The position numbers and the translations under genes were made by a program. A DNA stretch of 64,000 nt from positions 2,976,001 through 3,040,000 of the forward strand of contig NZ_CP087184.1 in assembly GCF_024749045.1 (NCBI RefSeq). The letters are read 5' to 3'. The DNA is from Pseudomonas sp. B21-028. Its GTDB lineage: Bacteria; Pseudomonadota; Gammaproteobacteria; Pseudomonadales; Pseudomonadaceae. Below, piece after piece: positions 8,697 through 17,900 of the stretch. Position 1 is the stretch's first letter, and each line of letters opens with the position of its first letter. The notes beneath the pieces were generated by a model that was not told where the DNA came from, did not search any database, and saw only the letters and a list, made by a program, of their open reading frames with translations.

Positions 8697-10883
8697 TCAA
8701 AAACCGCTCTCCCGAATCAGAATGGACAGGGCATCGGTAAGCAATCCGGCAACCGGACTTACGTGGGAGCCCTCGATCGAGACTTTTCCCAAGCGCATCA
8801 TCGTTTGAGCGGGCGGGGTGTCCAGGCTGATCCTGACCCGGTAAAGCGCGTCACGCACCTGCAAGCTGCTGTCCGGTTTGCCAGAGACAGGAATCGGACC
8901 GCCATAGGCGGTACTCAACATCAGATGAGGAACGTTCTGGGTGCGCGAATCGTCGATGCTGACAACCTGTCCTCCAAGCGCTGTGCCTGCGTCGCCTTCG
9001 GCATAGAAGCGCGCACGGGCGCCGATGCTCAAGCGTGAAAGGTCCTGTTGCCGGACGAAAGCTTCAACTGTCCAGCTGTCGGGATTGACCAGTACCCCCA
9101 GTGGTTGATTCGGCTTGACCCAGACACCAGGCTGTATCGAGGGGTCGATGTCCGTGAGTACCCCCGCCATCGGGGCGCGTAAAGACAGGCGTTGCAGTTC
9201 GGCTGATTGCGCCGCCGACTCGGCTTGCTGGCGGCTGAGTTGGCTGGCAATCGAGGTGTATTTTTCCGCACCATCCACCGCCCCGGCAAGGCCGTCCAGT
9301 TGCGCACGCAGTGCCAGGGCGGCCTTGTGCGACCGTTCGGCTCTATCGCGTATCTGGGGAGAGTCGAGAACGGCCAGGACCGAATCGGCTTCGACTCTTT
9401 GTCCTGCCGCGGATATCTCCGTCAACCTTGCAGGCAGTGGACTATAGAGCGTGTATTGAACCTCCGCATGCAACCAGGCCGGTGCCTGCACATGGGTATT
9501 CAACGGCAGGGCAACCGCCAGCCCCAGCAAGCCGAGCCCAAGCAACAGCACGCGGCCACGGCGGGCAGGGATTTCCTCGCGACGGCGCCACCAGACCTTG
9601 AGTTCACGCTGGATAGGCATGATGACGAACCAGCAGATTTCAACCAGAAACAGGAAGATGCCCAGCGCCTTGAAAAACAGGTAGTACACGGCGACGGCGA
9701 TCCCGAGAAACACCACCAGGCGATAGATTCGGGTGATCACGGCAAACGCGATGAGAGAACGCCGCAGGCGCGACGCCACGACTTCGGGGTCTGGCTCGTC
9801 CCAGGCCAACAGTCGGCGACGCATCCAGGCTTGCGCCAATGCTCCCGAACGTTCGTGCAGGTTCGGCAGGTCGAGCCAGTCGGACAGCAGGAAGTAACCA
9901 TCAAAGCGCATGAACGGGCTGGCGTTGAGTGCCAGCGAGATCATCCAGCTGGTGGTTGCCAGAAAGAACAACGCACTTTTGAGCATGGGGCTCTCGCATA
10001 GCCCCCAACCCAACGTGGCGATTCCCGCGATCATCAGCTCCACGAGGATGCCAGCGCCGGCGATATGGAAACGCTGGCGCCGGTCGGCCAGTTTCCACGA
10101 CTCGCTGGTGTCCGTGTAGAGCACCGGCCACAGCACCAGGAACGCCACACCCATATGAGCAACACGCACACCATAACGGGTAGCGGTGTAGGCATGTCCC
10201 AGTTCATGAAGGCATTTGGTCACGGCCAGTGCTATCAGGTAGCCGACCATCCCTTGTGGCGAGAGACTCTGCTTGAAGCTGGCAACGAACTCGTCCCATT
10301 GTTGTTCAACGAAAAACAGGCCGAACAGGATGGCGACGGCAACGCCCGTCAGGAAAGCCCTGCTGAACAGGGGCGCGACCCACGGCAGGGTTTTCTGCAG
10401 CAGGTGTTGCGGACGCCAGAGCGGCACCCGCATGAACAGATAATTGTGAAGCAGCCATTGCCAGCCTGTGTGTCCGCGTTGCCTGGCCATTTCCTCCAGG
10501 CTGCGGGTCCCATTTACATCGGTGATATGCAGCAACTGATGGCGACTCAGAAACAACAACAGGGCGGCCAGCTCCCCGCGGCTGACCCGCAGGGGCGTTT
10601 CTGCCGCCAATGTGTCGAGCAAGCGAGTCGGGCTGCCCAGAGACCAGCGTGACAGCATCTCGAATTCGAGCCAGCCGATATTGAAAAAACGGTTGCCGAC
10701 CGGATCCTGGATCATCCAGGTCGGCGACCCATCGCGCTGCGTCGCGCCCGGAGTCAGGCGCAGGTCCTCGCGTATCGCTGGCAGCTTTTCCGGTAGCTCG
10801 ATGTCCGAGCCCTGGGGCGTCAAGCCGGTGGAGGGGCTTGATGGCATGGCCGCAAGGTCCAGTTCACTCACAGGCCGCTCCAT
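8697..10883 (-). CDS. PqqD-like / M50 zinc metalloprotease / HlyD fusion protein of an adhesin export locus
   Basis: This is a three-part inner-membrane protein of 728 residues. Residues about 35-125 look like a PqqD-type winged-helix domain (LRLTPGATQRDGSPTWMIQDPVGNRFFNIG). Residues about 145-430 are a polytopic M50/site-2-protease domain with the zinc motif HELGH at 226-230 and a second motif NASPFMRFDGYFLLSDW (Asp328). From about 445, one transmembrane helix leads to a periplasmic HlyD-like barrel-sandwich and coiled coil (VQAPAWLHAEVQYTLYSPLPARLTEI; LSLRAPMAGVLTDIDPSIQPGVWV). The gene overlaps the upstream HlyD gene by 16 bp and is last in the block. M50-HlyD fusions occur beside giant Ig/cadherin-like proteins. 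I infer that it processes or exports the adhesin. The catalytic residues look intact. Confidence 0.8.
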   Translation of the reverse strand: MERPVSELDLAAMPSSPSTGLTPQGSDIELPEKLPAIREDLRLTPGATQRDGSPTWMIQDPVGNRFFNIGWLEFEMLSRWSLGSPTRLLDTLAAETPLRVSRGELAALLLFLSRHQLLHITDVNGTRSLEEMARQRGHTGWQWLLHNYLFMRVPLWRPQHLLQKTLPWVAPLFSRAFLTGVAVAILFGLFFVEQQWDEFVASFKQSLSPQGMVGYLIALAVTKCLHELGHAYTATRYGVRVAHMGVAFLVLWPVLYTDTSESWKLADRRQRFHIAGAGILVELMIAGIATLGWGLCESPMLKSALFFLATTSWMISLALNASPFMRFDGYFLLSDWLDLPNLHERSGALAQAWMRRRLLAWDEPDPEVVASRLRRSLIAFAVITRIYRLVVFLGIAVAVYYLFFKALGIFLFLVEICWFVIMPIQRELKVWWRRREEIPARRGRVLLLGLGLLGLAVALPLNTHVQAPAWLHAEVQYTLYSPLPARLTEISAAGQRVEADSVLAVLDSPQIRDRAERSHKAALALRAQLDGLAGAVDGAEKYTSIASQLSRQQAESAAQSAELQRLSLRAPMAGVLTDIDPSIQPGVWVKPNQPLGVLVNPDSWTVEAFVRQQDLSRLSIGARARFYAEGDAGTALGGQVVSIDDSRTQNVPHLMLSTAYGGPIPVSGKPDSSLQVRDALYRVRISLDTPPAQTMMRLGKVSIEGSHVSPVAGLLTDALSILIRESGF

Positions 10884-12244
10884 TCACGCAAGGCGGCCAA
10901 AGGGCGTCGCAAGACGTAATAGATCAACGGTACCGGTTCGCCATACAGCTTGGCGGTGCCTTTGAGGCCAATACGGGCCAACTGGCTGACATCGCCCTGG
11001 AACTGCCCGCGAATCCGGTAAGAAGGGACATTGTCCGGCGACAGGGTGGCTTGATAGCTGGTCTGGATCAGGTTGGCGGTCAGGGGCGAAAGAGGGGCCA
11101 CATGCAGGAACAGGCGAATCTGCGAGCCGGTATCGAGATTGATGGCATTGGCCACCGGCAGCCAGATCAGTACGCCGGCATCTTGTGGGTCGGCCAGTTG
11201 GATGATCCGTTCGCCAGTGACCACTGGCTTGCCGATCCAGTCGTTACTGTCGCCAAAGATCGCGATGCCCTCGCGTGGCGCCCTGACCACGTTGCGCTCG
11301 AGCATCTCATCGAGCCAAGCGACCTCGGCCTGCTTTTCCTGCACCTGTCCGTTGAGCGCGGCCAGTTCGCCTTTGCTCTGGGCGTTGTCGAACGCCTTCT
11401 GGGCAGCGAGCAGGGCTTCGGAACGGGCGACTTGCAGTGCTTGCAAGGCCACGGCCCGGCGATTGCGCAGGGTGGTGTCATCGAGGCTGAACAGCGGCTG
11501 GTCTTTTTGTACCAGTTGGTTGGGTTGCACCAGGAACTCATGCACTACGCCGTCCTGGGGTGCGGCGATGGCCATGGCGTTGTGCGCTTCGATTTCGGCC
11601 GGGGCCAAGGCACTCAGGCGAACCGGGAACAGAAACGCCAGGGCGACGGCACAAGCCAGTCCGGCCATCCGCAACGGCCGCCGTCGCCAGACTTGCCAGC
11701 GAGCGCCGAGCGTGGGGCGTTTGTCGGTCAGCGCGGCGAGGCAGTAGGCATAGGTCTGGCTCAGTCGGGCGAGCAGAGCCTGGGTGTGTTCGTCCGGCTC
11801 GGTGTCACAGGCCAGCAGCAACATGCCCCGGCGCGAATGGTCGCGACCGGGCAGTGGAATACACAGCAGGTGCGCCGGCATCCACTCAGCCCAGCCCTCG
11901 GCGAAGCTGTCGGGGAGCGACTGTGCTTGCCAAAGGCCTACCACGGGAGCCCGTGTCGGGTCGTCCGCCGCCATGGGCGCTGACCAGAGATGATGAGCCA
12001 GACCCTTGAGCCAAACGGTAAACGGTGACTCCTCCGCGAGCATCGCCAGGCTTGAGACATTGCTCAGCGCGGGTTTGCCCAATACATCACTGACGAAGAA
12101 GTACCCTTGGCGATATTGCAGAAGCTGCCAGGTTTCGTTGACGATCACAAAACCCAACTGCTCAGTGCTGCGCGCCTCTTGGGCGCGCAACTCCAGATGC
12201 AGCAGCGCCGCGACCGGGTTCACTGGATGGGCTTGGGCATTCAT
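10868..12244 (-). CDS. HlyD-family periplasmic adaptor with cytoplasmic GAF-like N-terminal region
   Basis: The protein has 458 residues. About 180 N-terminal residues are cytoplasmic, soluble and GAF-like in pattern (TEQLGFVIVNETWQLLQYRQGYFF ... HLLCIPLPGRDHSRRGMLLLACDTEPDEHTQALLARLSQTYAYCLAAL). A membrane helix follows at about 189-207 (PLRMAGLACAVALAFLFPV), and then a HlyD adaptor: lipoyl-like half (IAAPQDGVVHEFLVQPNQLVQKDQPLFSLDD), a coiled-coil hairpin, the second half (VVRAPREGIAIFGDSNDW) and a beta-barrel. Ordinary HlyD proteins have only a short cytoplasmic tail, so the GAF-like domain is unusual. Start and stop overlap the flanking genes (ATGA with 12241-13002). It probably links the inner membrane to the channel encoded at 12999-14900. 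Confidence 0.8.
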   Translation of the reverse strand: MNAQAHPVNPVAALLHLELRAQEARSTEQLGFVIVNETWQLLQYRQGYFFVSDVLGKPALSNVSSLAMLAEESPFTVWLKGLAHHLWSAPMAADDPTRAPVVGLWQAQSLPDSFAEGWAEWMPAHLLCIPLPGRDHSRRGMLLLACDTEPDEHTQALLARLSQTYAYCLAALTDKRPTLGARWQVWRRRPLRMAGLACAVALAFLFPVRLSALAPAEIEAHNAMAIAAPQDGVVHEFLVQPNQLVQKDQPLFSLDDTTLRNRRAVALQALQVARSEALLAAQKAFDNAQSKGELAALNGQVQEKQAEVAWLDEMLERNVVRAPREGIAIFGDSNDWIGKPVVTGERIIQLADPQDAGVLIWLPVANAINLDTGSQIRLFLHVAPLSPLTANLIQTSYQATLSPDNVPSYRIRGQFQGDVSQLARIGLKGTAKLYGEPVPLIYYVLRRPLAALREWSGL

Positions 12245-13002
12245 TGCGCGGCTTCGAACAGCGCAGTACCACTCATGCCTGCCAGCAGGTCCTTGGGCTG
12301 GCCTTCGATCACGCCCTCAAGCTCGATGGTCTGGCTGACGGCATCGACTTGGGCGTTGATGGCTTTGACCTTGGCCGGGTAGCGTTTGCCGGTTTCACCC
12401 AGGTCAACCTGAAAGGTCTGGTCGGGCCGGAGCCAGGCCAGCCATCTGGAGGGCACGTTGACGCGCATTTTCAGCGGGCCGTTGCTGATGATGTCGAGCA
12501 ATGGCTGGCCCAGGTTGACACCCTGGAAGGCTTTGACCTGGACCTTGACCACGCGCCCGTCGAACGGCGCAAGGACCATGCACTGCTGTTGCTGGGCACG
12601 GTATTGAGCGACCTGGGCGGCGGCTTTTTCCGCCGCGCTGGCGGCCAGCGACACTTCCACTTCGCCGGCGGATTGCAAGCCTTGCAGACGCAGTTTGGCG
12701 TCGTGGGTCTCGCGCGCGGAACTCAGGTCGGCCTGGGCCATTTTCAGGCGGGCGGTCTGTTCGTCGCAGTCAAAGCTGACCAGTACGTCGCCCTTGCGGA
12801 ACGACGAGCCCAGCGACGCATTGACCGCACGCACGCGTCCCACCAACTGGCTGGCCAGGGTGGTTTCCTGATCGGCTACCAGCAGCACACGCACCCCGGC
12901 GTCGGTTTCATTCTGTGCCCAGGCCGATTGACCCGCCAAGGCCAGGCCAAGCAGCGGGCCGGTCAGCATGAGCAATGGACGACAACGCATGGACAGGCTC
13001 AT
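12241..13002 (-). CDS. Periplasmic HlyD/RND-type adaptor subunit
   Basis: The chosen ATG at 13002 overlaps the upstream stop as ATGA, giving 253 residues. The ORF is open further upstream, but the overlap start also gives a clean signal peptide (MSLSMRCRPLLMLTGPLLGLALAGQSAWAQ, cleavage after AWA). The mature protein has a short barrel-sandwich and coiled-coil adaptor fold: LVGRVRAVNASLGSSFRKGDVLVSFDCDE, a helical hairpin to about 150, then MVLAPFDGRVVKVQVKAFQGVNLGQPLLDI. It lacks a transmembrane anchor, so it is a soluble or loosely attached periplasmic adaptor. It is the second of three HlyD-like modules in the block. Confidence 0.82.
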   Translation of the reverse strand: MSLSMRCRPLLMLTGPLLGLALAGQSAWAQNETDAGVRVLLVADQETTLASQLVGRVRAVNASLGSSFRKGDVLVSFDCDEQTARLKMAQADLSSARETHDAKLRLQGLQSAGEVEVSLAASAAEKAAAQVAQYRAQQQQCMVLAPFDGRVVKVQVKAFQGVNLGQPLLDIISNGPLKMRVNVPSRWLAWLRPDQTFQVDLGETGKRYPAKVKAINAQVDAVSQTIELEGVIEGQPKDLLAGMSGTALFEAAQ

Positions 13003-14900
13003 TTGGAAGCGACCTGTACCGAGGCCGATTTCAACCATTCGCGCAGGTTCGGCAATTCAGCCACCGTGGCGGCTTCGCAGAAGGCGTTCAATGAGTCTCT
13101 ATCCGGCTGGGCTCGCAACGTGCTCTGATAATGACTGGTGCCCGCCACGCTGCCACCCGCACGGAGCAGGCTGACGTTCCACTGACCGCGACGTATGCCA
13201 TCCTGGACGTCGGACACCTGTAGCCGCATGACCAGCGTAGGCACCCCTGGGTCGTTTTCGGCAAGGACGAACAGGTTACGCTCCAGTGCCTTGCGCGCTA
13301 CGTTGAGCATGGCATTGGCCGCCTGGGCATTGCCCTGGTACTCGATACGGACCGCGATGGGTTGCTGCGAAGGTCGCTCACCGACTGCTGTGGTGAACGC
13401 TTGCCGTTCCGAATTGCCGAGGCTTTTCTCCAGTTGCTGTGAGAGCTCTTGCAGATTGCTGGAGTCGTTGACGTTTTCGGGCAGTACGTCGAGCCCCAGG
13501 GAGTTGTAGATGCGTCCGAAAGCGGTCTGCGCGGTGGCGTAGGCGGAGTAGCGCTGGAACTGAGCGAGCAGGGCGCGGGTCTCGGTGCGGATCACTTCCA
13601 GTTCGGAGTCGGTGCGCGAGGTCAGCGAGGCCCGGGCGAACTTGGCCATCCGTTGATCGACCTGGCTCGACTGGTCGGCCAGATCGTAATCGACCAGGGC
13701 CAATTTGTAGCGTTCGACCGAAATGCGTACCTGGGTCAACACCGCCATCGACAATGCCAGGCGGCGAGCGTTGTCGGTCTTTTCCTGGGAGTCGCTGGCT
13801 TTTTGCGTGGCCGGAATGGCGGCCAGCCTGAACAGATTGGCGCTGAGCTGCACGCCGCTGTCGACCCAACTGTTGTTATAGAGGTATTTGTTGGAGTCGT
13901 ACTGGCTGTTGATGTTGATGCCCAGGCTTGGCAGCAAGGCCAGCAACTGGCGACGCGCTTCGTCTGCTGAAATGCGCTTGCGGTAATCCTCTTCGCGCAA
14001 CTCGGGACGTGCCTGCAAGGCGATTTCTTCAAGCTTGGCAATATCTGCGGGAACGCCTGGCAACGACGGTTCGCTTTCTTCGGCCAAGGTGAACTGGGTA
14101 CCTGGTGGAATGCTCATCAGCGCCGCCAGCTCGCGCTTGGCAAACTCCAGATCCTGCCGCCGGGCGTTGAGCAAGGTGGTCGCGTCCAACAGGGCACTTT
14201 GGTAAGCCAAGGCCTGTGCGGGGGGCAGCAGCCCCTGTATTTCGGCTTCGCGGGACTTGCCCAGGGCGATGCGTACACGTTTGAGCAGATCGTCGGCCTG
14301 GCTTTCGAGGCGCTGGGCTCCCAAGGCACGCCAATAGGATGTGCGCAGGTCCTGCAGAACGGTCTGCATGACCCGTCGACGGCGTTCTTCGGCTATCAGA
14401 TACTGGTCCGCACTTTGTTTGGCCCGGTAATAGCTGACGCCAAAGTCCAGCAGGTTCCAGGAAAACTCGGCGCTGGCCAGAGTGCGGTCGCGCTCGACGG
14501 AGGAGGAGGGGATCAACGAAACGGTGTGGGTCTCGATACCCACGCTGGTGCCGCCCGATTCGTTGTTGCGCGAGGCGTAGCCGGCCGAGACCAGCATCTT
14601 GGGCAGCATGTCGTAGCGGGAAACGTCGTGCAGGCCGGCGGCGAGCGCCGACTCCATCAGCTTCAGACGATAGTCGAGGTTGTATTTGAGCGAGCGCGCC
14701 AGTGCATCGGCGAAGGTCATTGGCCCTTTGATCGGTTCCTGGTCCGCATAAAGCTGGAGCTGGTCACCGGCCACGCGCTGGTGAACTTCATCATCTTTCA
14801 ACGGCTGTGGGGCAACGGAGCAACCTGCCAGGCCCATGAACAGGACGGTCAGGAGCAACCCGGGGACCAACACTGAACGATTTTTTTCCATCAAGCGCAT
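12999..14900 (-). CDS. TolC-like outer-membrane channel lipoprotein with extra C-terminal domain
   Basis: This 633-residue protein has a lipoprotein signal (LLLTVLFMGLAGCS, lipobox LAGC with the Cys near residue 27). The middle carries TolC/OEP repeats: long helices such as TFADALARSLKYNLDYRLKLMESAL and TVLQDLRTSYWRALGAQRLE, and the second repeat RPELREEDYRKRISADEARRQLLALLPSLGI. It should form the trimeric outer-membrane exit duct. About 150 C-terminal residues (PIAVRIEYQGNAQAANAMLNVARKALERNLF ...) lie beyond the usual OEP end and I do not recognise them. A second in-frame ATG at 14891 is an alternative start. It lies just downstream of the giant adhesin gene (36-bp gap), and its end overlaps the adaptor gene by ATGA. 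Confidence 0.85.
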   Translation of the reverse strand: MRLMEKNRSVLVPGLLLTVLFMGLAGCSVAPQPLKDDEVHQRVAGDQLQLYADQEPIKGPMTFADALARSLKYNLDYRLKLMESALAAGLHDVSRYDMLPKMLVSAGYASRNNESGGTSVGIETHTVSLIPSSSVERDRTLASAEFSWNLLDFGVSYYRAKQSADQYLIAEERRRRVMQTVLQDLRTSYWRALGAQRLESQADDLLKRVRIALGKSREAEIQGLLPPAQALAYQSALLDATTLLNARRQDLEFAKRELAALMSIPPGTQFTLAEESEPSLPGVPADIAKLEEIALQARPELREEDYRKRISADEARRQLLALLPSLGININSQYDSNKYLYNNSWVDSGVQLSANLFRLAAIPATQKASDSQEKTDNARRLALSMAVLTQVRISVERYKLALVDYDLADQSSQVDQRMAKFARASLTSRTDSELEVIRTETRALLAQFQRYSAYATAQTAFGRIYNSLGLDVLPENVNDSSNLQELSQQLEKSLGNSERQAFTTAVGERPSQQPIAVRIEYQGNAQAANAMLNVARKALERNLFVLAENDPGVPTLVMRLQVSDVQDGIRRGQWNVSLLRAGGSVAGTSHYQSTLRAQPDRDSLNAFCEAATVAELPNLREWLKSASVQVASK

Positions 14901-14936
14901 GTGGGTACCGTTTTTATCAAGACAAAAAGAAATGGT

Positions 14937-17900
14937 TCAGCCTTTGCGCTGTGGTGCGGGCGGGCGGTTGCTTTCATTGAACAAGTGGGGTTGGCGCTGC
15001 GTCGCAGCCTTGTTCACCTGGTCACTGAACGAGACCGCGGCCTGGGGCCCGGAGGTGGGCTGAAGGCCTGCCGCGGGAGCTTCGTTGGCACGCGGTGCCC
15101 ATGTGTTGAAGTCATCGAACAGACTGTCGCCACCGGTGAAGTACTCGCTGTCCTTGAACCTGAGCGATGGTTCCAGGTAGTCGACGGCTCTTTGCGAGTC
15201 CTGCACTGCCTGCGTGACATGCAGGTCAGGTACGAAACCGAGCCCCAGGCCAATCGACTCCGATTGTATTTGCCCGCTGATCGCCGTGTTGTAGCTGGAC
15301 AGGAGCGGATCGAGTCGGTCGCTGGCCTGAGCCTGGGAGTCAATCACCGGAAGGGTGACGAACAGTCCGGGCACCATCGAGCGCTGGATACTCAACAGGT
15401 CCAGATGCCAGTCCGGATAGACGTGACGCTCGACGTCTCCCGGTAGTCGGGATTGATCGGCTGTCACCTCGGAGGCCGGCGGCGGTGGCAACACCGAGGG
15501 GTCGATGCGTAACCTCAATTGCGCGCTGGAGAAACCGCCATGATCATCGGTTATCCGGTAGGTGATCGTCGGTACCGTGCCAGTGAAGTTGTTGTCCGGC
15601 ACGAACTGGTAGGTGCCGTCGAGCGCCAGCGTGAACGTTCCGACGCCGGCAATCCCCACGTTGCTGCCTGTCGCATGGGTACCGGCTACCCCATTGATAC
15701 TGAAGTCGATCACGTGAATCGCGTCGTGCTCCGGATCGCTGTCGTTGCCGAGCACGCTGCCGTTGACAGGGTCGCCTTGAAGCCCGGTCCGCACGCCGTC
15801 GTCGATCGCCACGGGGGGCTCGTTGATGTGAATGCGCACCTGGGCGGTGCCGCTGCCGCCGTGGTTGTCGATGATCACGTAGGTAATGGTCACATCACCG
15901 GTGACACCCGCTGTCGGCGTGAAGTTCAGGGTGCCATCAGGGTTGATCGAGACGCTGCCGTCCGCGCTTTCGGCGTGGGTGACGGTCAGTGGGTCGCCAT
16001 TCGGACTGCTGTCGTTACCCAGCACATTGATGGACTGGAGCGGTGTGTCGCGATCCGTGAGCAAGACGCCGTCGTCGGTGGCGGTCGGCTTGGAGTTGAC
16101 GCTGATCGTCAGGTCGGCGCTGTCGGAGCCGCCGACGCCGTCGCTGAGGGTGTAGGTCACGGTGGGCACGTTGCCGAAATGGCTGGCGAGCGGGGTGAAC
16201 AGGTAGCTGCCATCGGCATTCATGGTCAGCGTACCGACACCACTGATGGTCGCGCTGTCGCCAGGGTTGAAGCTGCCGGAAACCCCGGCGACAGTGAAGC
16301 CGCTGACGCTGAGGGGGTTGCCTTCCGGGTCGGAGTCATTGGGCAGTACATTGCCGCTGGCCGGATGGCCTTGCTGGACGGTTTGCAGGCCATCATCCAC
16401 CGCAACGGGCGGCGCGTTGACGCGGATGGTCAGGTCGGCGCTGTCACTGCCGCCCACGCCATCGCTGATGCTATAGGTCAGCACCGGTACGTCGCCGTGA
16501 TAGGTCGAGGTTGGCGTGAACAGGTAGCTGCCGTCGGCGTTGAGGATCAAGGTACCCACGCCCGTGATGGTCGCGGTGTCGCCAGGGTTGAAACTGCCGG
16601 AAACCCCGGCGATGGTGAATCCGCTGACACTGAGGGCATTGCCTTCCGGGTCGGTGTCGTTGGGCAGCACGTTGCCGCTGGCCGGATTGCCCTGCTGGAC
16701 GGTTTGCAGGCCGTCATCCACCGCAACGGGCGGCGCGTTGACACGGATGGTCAGGTCGGCGCTGTCGCTGCCGCCTGTGCCATCGCTGATGCTGTAGGTC
16801 ACCACCGGCACGTCGCCGTGATAGGTCGAGGTTGGCGTAAACAGATAGCTGCCATCGGCATTCACGGTCAGCGTACCGACGCCGCTGATGGTCGCGGTGT
16901 CGCCAGGGTTGAAGCTGCCGGAAACCCCGGCGACGCTGAATTCGCTGACGCTGAGGGGATTGCTTTCCGGGTCGGTGTCATTGGGCAGTACATTGCCACT
17001 GGCCGGATTGCCCTGCTGGACGGTTTGCAGGCCATCGTCCGTGGCGACCGGTGCGGTATTGAGGTGGATGGTGATCGACTGGGTCGCGGTTTTCTGCCCT
17101 TCGGCGCCTTGGTCCTGGCCAGTGCCGGCAGTGCCGCTGTCGGTGGTGTTCGGGTTCTGGTCATCCAGGACGAAGTCGACTTGCACATCGGCGCTGGGAG
17201 ACGTCGAAGGATCGGTGTTGCTGTAGGTGACGGCGCCCATGACCCTGCCGATCACCGCGTTGTCGGCATTGCCATTGAAGGTGATCTGCAAGCTGCCCGA
17301 GCCATTGCTGAGGGTGCCGACGGTCACGCCGTCGACGATCAGGTCGCTGCCGTTGCTCTGGACACCTACCGCATCATTGCTGGTGTCACTGTCGAAAAGA
17401 CCGAAGACGTCATTGGCATTGCTGGCGCCGTGACGGGCGATGGTCAAGGTCGCGCCCATCCATTTGTCCGGGCTCAAGTCCAGCTCGGGATCATGGACCG
17501 TCACGTTGCCATCGCTGTCCAGGCGGATAGGACCACCCCCCTTGGTCGTGGTCTGGACGGTGCTCAGTCCCGAGGCGTCCGGCGTGTCGTTGACAGGGGT
17601 CACTGTCACATTGATCGTACGGGTCGTGACCAGTTGGGCGCTGCTGGAATCTGCGTAGTCGTAGTCGCCCGGGTTCTGGCTGGCATCATTGGTATCGCCG
17701 CTCAAGACACCGGAACGCTGACCGATGCTTCCACCGTCGTTGACCGTGACCGTCACAGTGAAGCTGCCGGTGTAGTCGGCCGCTGCCGGAGCGCTCGCGG
17801 CGGTCGGATAAGTGATGGTCAAGGCTTGCAGGCGCGCATTGACCTGGGCTTGGGTGGCCCCGGTGATGGTGATCGTATCGCTGCCCAGGCCGCCAAGGGT

